This document shows positions 20,210 through 30,063 of a stretch of 64,000 nucleotides of DNA, in pieces. Source of the stretch: Sphingomonas oryzagri (GTDB lineage Bacteria; Pseudomonadota; Alphaproteobacteria; Sphingomonadales; Sphingomonadaceae); NCBI RefSeq assembly GCF_029906645.1, contig NZ_JARYGZ010000001.1:1421208-1485207 (forward strand), given 5' to 3'. The notes beneath the pieces were generated by a model. That model worked only from the letters and a program-made list of their open reading frames with translations, did not search any database and was not told the DNA's origin. Within the stretch, counting starts at the first letter, position 1. Each line of letters opens with the position of its first letter. Position numbers and translations under genes: made by a program.

Positions 20210-21000
20210 GCCCGCTCCACGCCGCCGTCGACGGGCTGATGCGCAAGATCGGGCGCGACGTCGTGATGGCGCGCTTCCGCAACCTCGACGCCTCCGACAT
20301 CGAGGAGAAGGCGAAGGACGATTACGTCACCGTCGCCGACAGGCTCTCCGAGGAGAAGCTCACCGAGGGGCTGATGGCGATCCTGCCGGGCAGCCATGTA
20401 ATCGGCGAGGAGGCGGTGGCGGCCGATCCCCAAGTGGTCGATCGCATCGCGGAGGGTCAGGCATGGATCGTCGATCCGATCGACGGCACCGGCAATTACG
20501 CTGCCGGCCGCACGCCCTTCGCGATCATGGTCGCGCTCGCCGAGGAGGGCGTGGTGCAGGCGGGCTGGATCCTCGATCCGGTCACGCGGCGGATGTGCCA
20601 TGCGGCGCTCGGCGAAGGCGCGTTCGTCGACAACAAGCGGATCATGGCGCGGGAGACCGGCGCCGCGCTCCCCGTAGCCGCGCTGGCGACGCGCTACCTG
20701 CCGCCCGATGTTCGCGAGCAGGTGCTGTCACGCGGCGCCGGCCGCCTCAGCGAAGTCGAGGTTCCCCACTGCGCTGGCGAGCAATATCCGCGCGTGGTGC
20801 TGGGCGAGAACGATCTCGCGCTGTTCTGGCGATCGAAACCGTGGGACCATGCCCCCGGATCGCTGTTCGTGGAGGAAGCGGGCGGCCGTGTCGGGCGGCT
20901 GGACGGATCGCCCTACCGCGTCGGCGACGAGCGGACCGGGCTGCTCGCCGCTGCCTCGCCCCGGCTGTGGGACGAAACGGCGGCGCTGCTGTTCGGGTGA
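20206..21000 (+). CDS. Inositol-monophosphatase-family phosphatase
   Basis: This 264-aa Mg2+-dependent, Li+-sensitive-type phosphatase has the metal-binding motifs GEEAVAADP, WIVDPIDGTGNYAAG and KPWDHAPGSLFVEEAGG. Family members act on inositol phosphate, histidinol phosphate or PAP. Adjacent amino-acid biosynthesis (argJ) is weak support for a HisN-like role, but nothing decides it. The start overlaps the preceding stop (ATGA). A long palindromic repeat follows. Confidence 0.88.
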   Translation: MSPLHAAVDGLMRKIGRDVVMARFRNLDASDIEEKAKDDYVTVADRLSEEKLTEGLMAILPGSHVIGEEAVAADPQVVDRIAEGQAWIVDPIDGTGNYAAGRTPFAIMVALAEEGVVQAGWILDPVTRRMCHAALGEGAFVDNKRIMARETGAALPVAALATRYLPPDVREQVLSRGAGRLSEVEVPHCAGEQYPRVVLGENDLALFWRSKPWDHAPGSLFVEEAGGRVGRLDGSPYRVGDERTGLLAAASPRLWDETAALLFG

Positions 21001-21008
21001 ATCGAAAT

Positions 21009-21134
21009 CCTCCCTACGCGAAGCGTGGGAAGGGGGACCGCTCGCCGCAGGCGAGCGGTGGAGGGGGCAAACGCCGCGCATCTTCCCCTCCACCACCCTG
21101 CGGGCGGTCCCCCTCCCCATCTGCGATGGGGAGG
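21009..21134. repeat. Long palindromic repeat, family C
   Basis: This element of about 126 bp has arms CCTCCCTACGCGAAGCGTGG... and ...CCCCATCTGCGATGGGGAGG. Inner blocks AGGGGGACCGC and GCGGTCCCCCT are inverted copies. Each arm contains smaller hairpins (CCGCTCGCC / GGCGAGCGG). It sits between the convergent phosphatase and trxA genes. Only one copy occurs in this window. Confidence 0.65.
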
Positions 21135-21144
21135 ATGGGGAAAA

Positions 21145-21465
21145 TTACAGCGACTCTTCGATGAAGGCCTTGAGCCGGCTCTTCGGCGCGGCGCCGACCT
21201 GCGTCGCGGCCGGCGCGCCGCCCTTGAACAGGATCATCGTCGGGATGCCGCGCACGCCGTACTTGCCGGGCGCATCGGGGTTCTCGTCGATGTTGAGCTT
21301 GGCGATCGTTACCTTCTCGCCCAGCTCGTCCGACAGTTCTTCCAGCGCCGGGCCGATCATCTTGCACGGGCCGCACCACTCGGCCCAGAAATCGACCAGA
21401 ACCGGGCCGTCGGCAGCGAGGACGTCGCTCTGGAAGCTGGCGTCGGTGATCGTCTTGGTGGCCAT
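21145..21465 (-). CDS. trxA: Thioredoxin
   Basis: This 106-aa cytoplasmic disulfide reductase has the standard thioredoxin fold and active site [16 protein letters not shown], and the cis-proline loop [13 protein letters not shown]. It supplies electrons to ribonucleotide reductase, peroxiredoxins and others. ATG 21465 is chosen over the in-frame GTG 21471 because GGAG is nine bases upstream and the protein then begins [11 protein letters not shown], as is usual. The gene is the last of the long divL-to-trxA run, 56 bases after addA. Confidence 0.96.
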   Translation of the reverse strand: MATKTITDASFQSDVLAADGPVLVDFWAEWCGPCKMIGPALEELSDELGEKVTIAKLNIDENPDAPGKYGVRGIPTMILFKGGAPAATQVGAAPKSRLKAFIEESL

Positions 21466-21521
21466 GGACACGTACTCCTGATTGCGTTTGATCGCAGATG
21501 TAGGCGGCTCGCTGCCCTACC

Positions 21522-24500
21522 TCAACCGACCGCGCCCAAACTTTGCTCCATGCCCCGCAAGCGCGGCTTGTGCGCGGCGAGGATGTCGGCGGTGAGCGGG
21601 ATCAGGATCGGTCCGGCAGTGTAGAGCAACGCCGCCTCGATCGCGCGACCGGGGAAGATCGCGGCGAGTGCGGCGGCATAGGCGCCCATCTGGTCGAGAT
21701 GATGCTCCGGCACCCGATCCAGCGCGGCAGGCGCGCGCCGGCCGGTCTTGAAATCCACGATCGTCACCCGGTCGTCGGTGACGAGTAGCCGATCGACCGT
21801 GCCGGCGATCACGTCTCCCTCCACCACCGCCGCGATCGGCGCCTCGGCCAGCGCGGAGGGCGAGAAGATCGCGGCGAAGCGGGCGTCTTCGATCACCGCG
21901 AGCGCATCGCCGATCAGCGCATCGCGCACGGCCTTGTCGGAAACGCCGGCGGATCGCTCCAGCCATCGATCCGCCGCGGCGGCACGGGCGGCGGGCGCGA
22001 GATCTGGCAGACGCTCGAACAGGGCATGGAGCAGCCGCCCGCGTTCGGCAGCCGCGCGCATCGCGGCGCCGGGTGGCGGGTTGGTGATGGTGTCGACGCC
22101 GATCGATGACGGCGAGAGCGGACGGGGCGGACGCGCTTCCTCCGGCGCTGACGCATGGAGCCAGGCCGGCGGCAAGGATTCCGGTCCGGCGGCCGCCTTG
22201 GACCGTTCACGACCCTTCGGCGCTTCGTGGCCGTGCGACCGCTGCGTCCCCCACAGCGCGTCCTCCGCCTCCTCCGTGTCGAGGTTCCCGAGCGCCGCCT
22301 CCAGCGCCGCATACCAGCTGTTCGCCGGGATCATCCCGCGCGCGCCCGGCCCGAGTGCACCGCCGATCGCCAGCCACTCCTCGGCCCGCGTCGCCGCCAC
22401 GTAGAGCAGCCGCCAATGCTCCTCGAGGTCGCGCTTTTCCTGTTCCTCGATCAGCGCAGTAAAGGGGGCGAAGCGCTCCTCCTTGCGCGGGCGGATGACG
22501 GGGACGGTCTCGCCCCCCTCCACCGGCCAGCCGATGCCGCCGCCGGGCGAGCGATCCGGGTCGCCGGTCGCATCCGCCAACACCACGATCGGCGCCTGCA
22601 AGCCCTTGGAGCCATGCGCGGTCATCACGCGCACGGCATCGAGCGGCGCGGACGGGTCGCGCTTGATCTGCACCTCGCCGCGGTCGAACCAGTCGAGGAA
22701 GAGTTGCAGCGACGGCGTACCATTCTCCTCGAAGAGCAAAGCGGCGTTGAGCAGTTCCTCGATCGGGTCGCGCGCCTCCTCGCCCAGCCGCCGCAGCAGC
22801 TTGCGTCGCGCCTGCAGCGGGCCTGAGAGCAACTCCTCGAAAAAGCGGTAAGGCGTGACGAGATCGGCGGAGGAGAGGATTTGACGCAGAGCCTCGCGGA
22901 GTTCGCCTTCGGGCAAAGCCTGCCAGAATGTGCCCGCACGGCCGAAGCCGATCTCGTAGAGCTGATCCTGAGACAGCCCGAACAGCGGCGAGACGAGCAA
23001 GCCGGCGAGATTGAGGTCGTCCGCCGGCTGGAGCGCGAAGCGGGCGGCAGCGAGCAGATCCTTCACCGCCAGCGGCGCACCGAGGCTGAGGCGATCGACG
23101 CCCGCAACCGGCACGCCATGCGCGTGCAGCCGCGCGACCAGCAACGAGGCGAGATCGCCGCGCTTGCGGACGAGGATCATGATGTCCTCGGGGCGCAGCG
23201 GCCGATCCTTGGTGACCATCCACGGCCCCGCGTCGATCCACGCCTTCACCTGTTGAGCGACCTTGTCGGCGAACTCCCGCGTGGCCTCGCTCAGCCATCC
23301 CTCCTCGCCCGGCACACCATCGTCAGCTTGCCCGGCGATCACCGGCGGCCAGAGTATCACGCGCCCCGGCCCCTGCTTAGCGGCTTCGTGCGGTGGCACT
23401 GCTTCGAAAAGACCCAGCGCATCGGCGCTCAGATGTTCGATCAGCTTGTCGACGACTGCCAGAATCGGGGGAGTAGATCGAAAGGAGCGATCTAAGGACA
23501 ATGCACTAAAACGCCGTTCGCCCTCTTCTGCTCGCTCCGAGAAGAATTGCTCGGCAGCTTTGAAAAAGACCGGATTGGTTCCTTGGAAGCCGAAGATCGC
23601 TTGCTTAAAATCTCCGACTGAAAAAAGAGTGCGAAGGCGCTCGTTTGGCTCCGGCTCCGTCCGCCAGAACTCTTCCACCAGAGCCTTCACGATCGACCAT
23701 TGGTGAGCATTGGTATCCTGCGCCTCGTCGACGAGGATATGGTCGGTGCGCTGATCCAGCTTGTAGCGGACCCACTCGCCCATCCCCTCGGTGCCGAGCA
23801 GCGCGACCGCCTTGCGGATCAGATCCTCGAAATCGACCGCACCGGCCGCGCGTTTGGCCTCGGCATAAGCGCGGGCATAGGCCTGCCCCGCGCGCAACCC
23901 GGCGCCGAGCAGCGCCGCGAACGCCGCCTTGGCGCGCAGCGCGAGAAGCTCCGCGCAATCCTCGCCCAGCCGCATCGCGAAGTCGGCATAAGCGGCGTCG
24001 GCGGCGATCAGTTTGGGCGAATATTTGCGCGGCTCGCCCTTCGCGGTGTGAAAGACGCGGACCAGATCGCCGAGCGAGGCCGCCCGCCCCGCCGGATCGC
24101 GCCCGCGCCACGCCGCGATCACATCCGCGTCGGCCAGCCCCGTAGCTGTGCCCCATGCCGCATTCGCCGCCGCCAGCCGTGCCAGCGCCCCCATATCGAA
24201 GCGATCATCGCCGCAGCCCTCAGCGATCACCTCTTCCACGTCGCCATCGGGCACATCCACTGCGCGGCGCAGCTTCGCCTCGATGCCCGGCCCCAGCGCC
24301 GCCATGGCATCGGGCGCGCGGGCGCATTGGCGCAGGAAGCTCTCGGCGCCCTGTTCGCCCAGGCGGCGGCTCAGCGCCTGCACATCGCGGATCAGCGGCA
24401 GGTCGCCGCCGCGCTCGGCCTCGACCAGCATCTGCGCGAGCGTCGCGTGGGCGAGCGCCTGCTCCTCGCGCTCTTCCAGCGGACGGAAGCCGGGGATTAG

Positions 24501-24929
24501 CCCCGCCTCGGACGGAAAACCGGCGAGCAGGGTCTGGCAGAAGGCGTGGATGGTCTGGATACGCAGCCCGCCGCCGGTCGCTTCCAGCACGCGGGCGAAG
24601 AGGGTGCGCGCGTCGGCGATCGCGTCATCGTCGTTCGGCTCGCCCAGCGCGAACAGCTCCTTGCGCAGATCCGCCTGCCGCATCCTGACCCAGCTGGCGA
24701 GCCGTGCGTGGATGCGATCCGCCATCTCGGCCGCGCCCGCCTTGGTGAAGGTGAGGCAGAGGATCGCCGCCGGGTCGTTCCCCGCCAGCAGCAGGCGGAT
24801 CACGCGCGCGGTGAGAACGTGGGTCTTACCGGTGCCGGCCGAGGCCGACAGCCAGACCAATTTGCGCGGATCGGACGCTTCGGCCTGCGCACCCTCCAGC
24901 GGCCGTAGCAGCGACGGGCGGCGGCTCAT
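21522..24929 (-). CDS. addA: Double-strand break repair helicase-nuclease AddA
   Basis: AddA is the UvrD-type helicase and nuclease subunit of AddAB, the alphaproteobacterial counterpart of RecBCD. At 1135 aa it shows Walker A SASAGTGKTHVLTARVIRLL near the N-terminus, Walker B ILVDEAQDTNAHQW, the superfamily I motifs SVGDFKQAIFGFQGTNP and RSFRSTPPIL, the motif VI region LLYVAATRAEEWL, and a C-terminal RecB-type nuclease with IVDFKTGRRAP. The start overlaps the addB stop by four bases. Confidence 0.95.
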   Translation of the reverse strand: MSRRPSLLRPLEGAQAEASDPRKLVWLSASAGTGKTHVLTARVIRLLLAGNDPAAILCLTFTKAGAAEMADRIHARLASWVRMRQADLRKELFALGEPNDDDAIADARTLFARVLEATGGGLRIQTIHAFCQTLLAGFPSEAGLIPGFRPLEEREEQALAHATLAQMLVEAERGGDLPLIRDVQALSRRLGEQGAESFLRQCARAPDAMAALGPGIEAKLRRAVDVPDGDVEEVIAEGCGDDRFDMGALARLAAANAAWGTATGLADADVIAAWRGRDPAGRAASLGDLVRVFHTAKGEPRKYSPKLIAADAAYADFAMRLGEDCAELLALRAKAAFAALLGAGLRAGQAYARAYAEAKRAAGAVDFEDLIRKAVALLGTEGMGEWVRYKLDQRTDHILVDEAQDTNAHQWSIVKALVEEFWRTEPEPNERLRTLFSVGDFKQAIFGFQGTNPVFFKAAEQFFSERAEEGERRFSALSLDRSFRSTPPILAVVDKLIEHLSADALGLFEAVPPHEAAKQGPGRVILWPPVIAGQADDGVPGEEGWLSEATREFADKVAQQVKAWIDAGPWMVTKDRPLRPEDIMILVRKRGDLASLLVARLHAHGVPVAGVDRLSLGAPLAVKDLLAAARFALQPADDLNLAGLLVSPLFGLSQDQLYEIGFGRAGTFWQALPEGELREALRQILSSADLVTPYRFFEELLSGPLQARRKLLRRLGEEARDPIEELLNAALLFEENGTPSLQLFLDWFDRGEVQIKRDPSAPLDAVRVMTAHGSKGLQAPIVVLADATGDPDRSPGGGIGWPVEGGETVPVIRPRKEERFAPFTALIEEQEKRDLEEHWRLLYVAATRAEEWLAIGGALGPGARGMIPANSWYAALEAALGNLDTEEAEDALWGTQRSHGHEAPKGRERSKAAAGPESLPPAWLHASAPEEARPPRPLSPSSIGVDTITNPPPGAAMRAAAERGRLLHALFERLPDLAPAARAAAADRWLERSAGVSDKAVRDALIGDALAVIEDARFAAIFSPSALAEAPIAAVVEGDVIAGTVDRLLVTDDRVTIVDFKTGRRAPAALDRVPEHHLDQMGAYAAALAAIFPGRAIEAALLYTAGPILIPLTADILAAHKPRLRGMEQSLGAVG

Positions 24930-27874
24930 GGCGTCGGCTCCCCGTCCGTCCGATCATCCTGGCGGCCATACCACTCGTCGAGGCGCATCAGCTGGTCATA
25001 GTCGCCATAGGGGGAATATTCGGGGTGGAGCTTGGCTATGAACTCGGCCTCGCCGGTCAGATAGGCGGCGGCGGCCTCCTCGAACTGGACGCGCGCGTGG
25101 CCGACGAAATCGGCCGGATCGAGGCCCGCCCGCTTCGACGTCGCGCCCGCGACATAACCGAGCTGCCCGTCCTTCTGCGCCAGCGACCAATATTCGAAGG
25201 TGGAGGCGGTGCCCTGCACGCCGCCGAACCCGGCCTCCGCGATCAGTCCGAGCAACCCTAGCTGCATCGCATAGCCCGCCGCGACCTGCCGCGGCGCGGG
25301 CGGCTGTCCGGTCTTGTAGTCGACGATCGCCAGCGTGCCGTCAGCGAGGCGGTCGATCCGGTCGACCTTGCCGTAGAGGCGGATGCCTTCGATCAGACGC
25401 TCGCCGAATGTCTCGGCGACGACGGGTTTGCGCCCCTCCGCCGCATCCTCGATCATCTTCGCGGCGATCCAGTCGATCGCCTCGCGCAGACGCGGCGCCC
25501 ACAGCGCGCGGAGCACCGGATGCGCGGCGATGCCGTCAAGCATTTGATCCGCCCGCTGGGGGAGTTTCGCCGGATCGTATTCGTCCTCCTTGGCCCACGC
25601 CTCCAGCACCTCGTGGACGGCGCTGCCCCGCCAGGCGGCGCTGGGATCGGCATCGATCGGGTCGAGCGCGGAGAGCTTCAGCATCTGCTGCGCGTAGAAA
25701 GCGAAGGGGTCCGCCTTCAGCCGATCGAGGCGGGTAACGGCCAGTTCGCGGGGGCGCTGATCGACCGGCGGCTTGGGGCGCGGGCGAGAGGCCGGTGCAA
25801 ACTCGCCGGGCCGGTCAATCGCGGCCATCCAGCGGCGATATTCGGGCGCGCGGGCGACACCGCCGGTCATCGCCTCCAGCCTGAGCCAGAAGCGCGAGGC
25901 GACGGCCGGTGCGCGTGCGTCACGGCGGGCACGGGTGATGAGGACGCGGGGGCTGCCGAGCGTCGAGACGAAATCATGCGCCGCGACGCCGATCCGCCGC
26001 TCCAGCCCCGGCAGGCCGAGCATCGCCCGCACGCGCGGCCCGAGCCACGGATCGGGGCTGGGCAGCGCCGGCCAGACGCCTTCGTTGAGGCCCGCCGCGA
26101 CGACGAAATCGGCATGTTGCAGCCGCTGCTCGATCAGGCCCCAGATGAAGACGCGCGGGTGGCCGCCCTGCGGCGGGCGGATCGCCACCTCGTCCATCAG
26201 ACCGCCGAGCAGCGGCGCGACGGCGCTCGGCGCCAGTTCGCGCGGGCCGAGCGGGGCGGAGGCCTCGACATCGGCGAACAGCTCGGCGGCGGCACGCCCC
26301 GCCGGCCCCGCCCATGCAGCCTCGCCGGTGAGCGCGGAGGCCGCTTCGCGGATCAGCGGCAGAATGTCAGGCAAGGCGGTCGCGCCGGAGAACGCGATTT
26401 CCAGAGGCGCCAGCAGGCGCGCCTGTCGCTCCCACCAGTCGCCCAGTCCGCGCGGCAGCTTCCTGGCTTCGGCCAGATGCGCGCCGATCCCGGCCAGCCC
26501 CGGCGACGGCCGCGGCCCGCGCAACACAAGGTCGAGCGCGCGGACCTGATCGAGCCAGGCGAGGCGATCTCCTTCCGCCGCGACCAGCGGATGTTTCAGC
26601 AGCGTCAGCAATTCCACCGGCGCGAAGTCGCTCGCCGCCGCCTCGGCCAGCGCGACGATCAGCGTGCCGGCGGGCGTCGTGGTGAGCGGACGGCCGGCCG
26701 AATCGTCGGCGACGATCCCCCAGCGCGCAAGATGCGCCGAGACGCGGCGGGCGAGCGCGCGATCGGGCGTCACCAGCGCGGCGGTTTGTCCCGGCTCCTC
26801 GATCTTCTGCCGGATCGCGATGGCGATGGCCTGCGCCTCCTCCGCCGGGGTCGCACATTCCAGCGCGCGGATGCCCGACAGGCGGCGCTCGGGCGGCCGC
26901 AGATCCTGCCACTTGCCCGTGAACGAGGCCGGGGCCATCGCATTGGCGACCGCCCGCCCCCGCGCCGCCGTGGCCGATGCGCCGGTGCGGCCCCGCCAGC
27001 GCCAGCGTTCCACCTCGCCCCGCGCGACGCCCATGCGATCGAGCAGCAGCTTGAGGTGGTATTGCGGGTGGGTCTCAATCCGGCGACCCTGATCGTCCGG
27101 GCCGAGTGCCTCCCACTCCTCGTCCGGCATGGCGAGATCGATGCCGGGCAACAGCACCGTGCCAGCGGGCTGAAGGGCGATGGCGCGCAGCAGGCGACCA
27201 ACAGCGGGTGCCGTATCGGTGATCCCGGCCGCGACCACGAACGAGGCTGGCGACCGTCCGCGCCAGATCGCAGCCGCGCGATCCAGCAGCCGGTTGCGGC
27301 GCTCACCCGGCTCGATGCGGCCCGTCGCGGCCAGTTCCGCCGGCCAACGCGCCAGCACTGCGGTCAGCACCCCCAGCGCGCGCTGCCAGTGGTCGGAAAG
27401 ATCCCCCTCCACCTCCAGATCGAGGAGTGCGCGCGTCGGCACTTCCTCGACTGCCAATTGGTCGAGCGTTCGCACCAATGCCTGCGCCAATCGCACCGCC
27501 TCGGCGGCATCGACCGGCTCGCCCGCCATCGCCCGCTCCTCGGCGATCAGGCGGGCCAGCATCATGCGGCGCGGCATCGCCTCGATCGCGGGTGGCACCG
27601 GCTCGGCATCGGCGGGATCGAGCAGTTGGCCCAGCGCCTCGTCGGGGTCGAAAGCGCCGATCGGCACCAGTCGGGGGAGCAGCAACCCGCCTTCCGCGCG
27701 ACGCACGAAGGCATCGGTGATCGCGCGCTGGGCGCGGTTGTTGGGAACGAGGATCAGTCCCCGCGCCAGCGCCATCCGGTCGTCGCCGGCCTGCGCCAGC
27801 AGCCCCGCCACCAGCGCGTCGGCGAAGCGCCGGTGCGCGGGAATCGTGAAGACGGCGGGGCGGCCCTCAGCCAC
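24926..27874 (-). CDS. addB: Double-strand break repair protein AddB
   Basis: AddB is the helicase-like and nuclease partner of AddA; it recognises Chi-like sequences. The 982-aa product has an inactivated helicase fold at its N-terminus (LILVPNNRAQRAITDAFVRR) and a C-terminal RecB-type nuclease with LAIVDYKTGQPPAPRQVAAGYAMQ. The only start consistent with the N-terminus is GTG 27874, which overlaps the murU stop by eight bases and sits just behind AAGG. The frame is open much further upstream but that part runs across murU. Confidence 0.9.
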   Translation of the reverse strand: MAEGRPAVFTIPAHRRFADALVAGLLAQAGDDRMALARGLILVPNNRAQRAITDAFVRRAEGGLLLPRLVPIGAFDPDEALGQLLDPADAEPVPPAIEAMPRRMMLARLIAEERAMAGEPVDAAEAVRLAQALVRTLDQLAVEEVPTRALLDLEVEGDLSDHWQRALGVLTAVLARWPAELAATGRIEPGERRNRLLDRAAAIWRGRSPASFVVAAGITDTAPAVGRLLRAIALQPAGTVLLPGIDLAMPDEEWEALGPDDQGRRIETHPQYHLKLLLDRMGVARGEVERWRWRGRTGASATAARGRAVANAMAPASFTGKWQDLRPPERRLSGIRALECATPAEEAQAIAIAIRQKIEEPGQTAALVTPDRALARRVSAHLARWGIVADDSAGRPLTTTPAGTLIVALAEAAASDFAPVELLTLLKHPLVAAEGDRLAWLDQVRALDLVLRGPRPSPGLAGIGAHLAEARKLPRGLGDWWERQARLLAPLEIAFSGATALPDILPLIREAASALTGEAAWAGPAGRAAAELFADVEASAPLGPRELAPSAVAPLLGGLMDEVAIRPPQGGHPRVFIWGLIEQRLQHADFVVAAGLNEGVWPALPSPDPWLGPRVRAMLGLPGLERRIGVAAHDFVSTLGSPRVLITRARRDARAPAVASRFWLRLEAMTGGVARAPEYRRWMAAIDRPGEFAPASRPRPKPPVDQRPRELAVTRLDRLKADPFAFYAQQMLKLSALDPIDADPSAAWRGSAVHEVLEAWAKEDEYDPAKLPQRADQMLDGIAAHPVLRALWAPRLREAIDWIAAKMIEDAAEGRKPVVAETFGERLIEGIRLYGKVDRIDRLADGTLAIVDYKTGQPPAPRQVAAGYAMQLGLLGLIAEAGFGGVQGTASTFEYWSLAQKDGQLGYVAGATSKRAGLDPADFVGHARVQFEEAAAAYLTGEAEFIAKLHPEYSPYGDYDQLMRLDEWYGRQDDRTDGEPTP

Positions 27875-28634
27875 CCTTGAGCAGCTCTTCCGCCAGCGGG
27901 ATCGCGGCGGGCGTGCCGACGTCGCACCACAGGCCCTGATGCACCACGCCGAACGCGCGCCCCTGCTCGATCGCGCGATCCCACAGAATGTTGGTGGAGA
28001 AAGGCCCTTCCGGCGCATCCGCGAACAGCCGCGGCGAGACGAGCTGGACGCCGGTATAGACGAAGGGGGCGATCCGGCGCGGCTCGCGACGGCGCAGGCG
28101 CCCGGCGGCGTCCATGTGGAAATCGCCCTGCCCGCCATGCGCCGTGGCGCGCGCAAGCGGCACGACGAGGAGCAGCGCGTCCATCCGCTCGTCGTTCCAG
28201 CGATGGGCGAGCAACCGCAGGGTATCGATCGGGCCATCGACCCAGAGATTGTCGCTGTTGATCACGAAGAAGGGCTTGTCGCCGAGCAGCGGCAGCGCGT
28301 GGACGACCCCGCCACCGGTTTCCAGCAACGTCGCCCGCTCGTCCGAGATGGTGACGTCGAGATCGGCGGCGTGGCGGCGGACGTGCGCCTCCAGCGCGTC
28401 GGCCAGATAGTGGACGTTGACCACCACCCGCTTCACGCCCGCCGCCCGCACGCGATCGAGCGCATGATCGAGCAGCGCCTTGCCGCCCACCTCGATCAGC
28501 GGTTTGGGCCGCGTCGCCGTCAGCGGCCGCATCCGCTTGCCGAGGCCGGCGGCGAGCAGCATGGCGATGTCGGGCAGTTCCTGCGCCGCATGCGGATCGG
28601 GGCGCAGCGCGAGGGGCTTGGCGAACTTGCTCAC
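27867..28634 (-). CDS. murU: N-acetylmuramate alpha-1-phosphate uridylyltransferase MurU
   Basis: This 255-aa nucleotidyltransferase turns MurNAc-1-phosphate into UDP-MurNAc in the anhydro-MurNAc recycling route, by-passing de novo synthesis. Visible are the nucleotide loop MLLAAGLGKRMRPLTATRPKPL, the GGKALLDHALDRVRAAG segment, the metal aspartate in FFVINSDNLW and the C-terminal WCDVGTPAAIPLAEELL. The start is a GTG overlapping the TGA of the kinase gene. Pairing with an AmgK-type kinase directly upstream makes the recycling role much more likely than a generic sugar nucleotidyltransferase. Confidence 0.9.
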   Translation of the reverse strand: MSKFAKPLALRPDPHAAQELPDIAMLLAAGLGKRMRPLTATRPKPLIEVGGKALLDHALDRVRAAGVKRVVVNVHYLADALEAHVRRHAADLDVTISDERATLLETGGGVVHALPLLGDKPFFVINSDNLWVDGPIDTLRLLAHRWNDERMDALLLVVPLARATAHGGQGDFHMDAAGRLRRREPRRIAPFVYTGVQLVSPRLFADAPEGPFSTNILWDRAIEQGRAFGVVHQGLWCDVGTPAAIPLAEELLKGG

Positions 28635-29620
28635 GCGCTCATCTCCGTCCAGTGCGCCGCGCGACGATCGACGGGCACGTTGGCTTGGAACCATTCGGCC
28701 ACCGGCGCCAGCGCGGGGTGACGCAGATTGCGCTCCAGATAGCGCCAGACGCGCGGCTGGAAAGGCAGATAATTGCGCTTGCCGTCGCGCTTCCACAGCC
28801 GGGTGAAGATGCCCAGGATCTTCGTGTTCCGCTGTGCGCCGAGGATCTCGTAATCGGCGCGGAAGGCGTCCATGTCGGCGATGCCCGCTTCGGCTGCGTA
28901 GGCCTGCAGCATCTCCGCCTCCAGCGCTTCCGGCACGTCGCGCCGCGCATCCTGCAGAAGCGAGACGAGATCGTAGGCCGGGTGCCCCGCCAGCGCGTCC
29001 TGAAAATCGAGCAGGCCGAGCCGCTTCAGGCCTTCGCGATCGAGCAGGATGATGTTGTCGACATGATAGTCGCGCAGCACCAGTACGGCGGGATCGGGCG
29101 CGGCGACGCGGGGCAACACCTCGCCCCAGGCCTTCGCCCAGCCTTCCTGATCGATGTCGAGATCGACGGCGGGCGCATACCATTCGGGGAACAGCCCGAT
29201 CTCGCGGGTCAGCACCGCCATGTCGTAGGGCGGCAGGCCCTTGGGGAGCGGCCGTCCGACAAGCTGCGCCAGCAGCGTGATCGCATCTCGGTAGATCGGC
29301 GTCTCGTCTTCCGACCCGGCACGCAGGAGCGGCCCGACCAGCCGATCGCCGAAATCCTCCAGCAGCAGCAGGCCGCCGGCGCGATCGACGGCATGGCTCT
29401 GCGGCGCCGAGAAGCCCAGCGTATCCAGATGTTCGGCGATGGCGAGGAAGGGACCGACATCCTCATGTTCGGGCGGCGCGTCCATCAGCACCGCCTGCCG
29501 ATCGCCATCGACGACGCGGAAATAGCGGCGGAAGGAGGCGTCGCCGGCCAGCGGCAGGATCTCCGCTCCGCCCCACCCGTTCGCGGCGAGGAAGGCGGGG
29601 GCGTGGGCGGGCGGAATCAT
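28631..29620 (-). CDS. amgK: N-acetylmuramate/N-acetylglucosamine anomeric kinase AmgK
   Basis: This 329-aa aminoglycoside-phosphotransferase-fold kinase phosphorylates MurNAc at the anomeric carbon for MurU. It keeps GDASFRRYFRV in the N-lobe, LLLLEDFGDRLV, the catalytic loop VLRDYHVDNIILLD and the metal-binding LGLLDFQDALAGHPAYDLVSL. ATG 29620 is chosen because it overlaps the tsaE stop (ATGA) like the other junctions here; in-frame ATGs at 29632 and 29644 are less likely. The neighbours tsaE upstream and murU downstream match the arrangement known from other proteobacteria. Confidence 0.9.
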   Translation of the reverse strand: MIPPAHAPAFLAANGWGGAEILPLAGDASFRRYFRVVDGDRQAVLMDAPPEHEDVGPFLAIAEHLDTLGFSAPQSHAVDRAGGLLLLEDFGDRLVGPLLRAGSEDETPIYRDAITLLAQLVGRPLPKGLPPYDMAVLTREIGLFPEWYAPAVDLDIDQEGWAKAWGEVLPRVAAPDPAVLVLRDYHVDNIILLDREGLKRLGLLDFQDALAGHPAYDLVSLLQDARRDVPEALEAEMLQAYAAEAGIADMDAFRADYEILGAQRNTKILGIFTRLWKRDGKRNYLPFQPRVWRYLERNLRHPALAPVAEWFQANVPVDRRAAHWTEMSA

Positions 29621-30063
29621 CGGGGCGGCCATCGCGCTTCCCATGCCGCCGGCGCCACCCAAGTCAAGCGCCGGCCGCCCGCCGGGTCCGGCTCCAGCGT
29701 CAGGCGGAGCGCGTGGGGCCACAAAGCGGCGCCCAGCCGCTCGGGCCATTCGATCAGCAGGGCACCGTCCTCCAGCATCTCGTCCAGGCCCAATTCCTCC
29801 GCGTCGTCGGGATCATCGATGCGATAGAGATCGACATGCGCGACCGGCAGCGAGACTTCGGGCGGCGCGTAGGGCTGGACGATCGCGAAGGTCGGACTCG
29901 GCGCCTCTTCCGCCAGACCCAACGCCGCGAGCGCGCCGCGTGCGAGGCTTGTCTTGCCGGCACCGAGATCGCCGTAGAGTGCCACGACGTCACCCGCCGT
30001 CAGAAGCCTCCCGAGCTTACGACCCAGAGCTTCGGTGGCGGCCGCATCGGCGAGATGGATCAC
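29617..30063 (-). CDS. tsaE: tRNA threonylcarbamoyladenosine biosynthesis ATPase TsaE
   Basis: TsaE is the small ATPase that drives turnover of the TsaB-TsaD complex in t6A37 tRNA modification. The 148-aa product has Walker A LYGDLGAGKTSLARG, the switch SPTFAIVQPY, HVDLYRIDDPDDAEELG and the IEWPERL motif. The start is a GTG overlapping the divL stop by four bases, and the stop overlaps the amgK ATG. Confidence 0.95.
   Translation of the reverse strand: MIHLADAAATEALGRKLGRLLTAGDVVALYGDLGAGKTSLARGALAALGLAEEAPSPTFAIVQPYAPPEVSLPVAHVDLYRIDDPDDAEELGLDEMLEDGALLIEWPERLGAALWPHALRLTLEPDPAGGRRLTWVAPAAWEARWPPR

Noticed and set aside
25520-27880. Very long open frame antisense to addB (786 codons)
   Set aside because: High-GC codon structure of addB keeps an opposite-strand frame open. 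The translation is Arg/Gly/Ala-rich with no domain, and addB itself has clear motifs.
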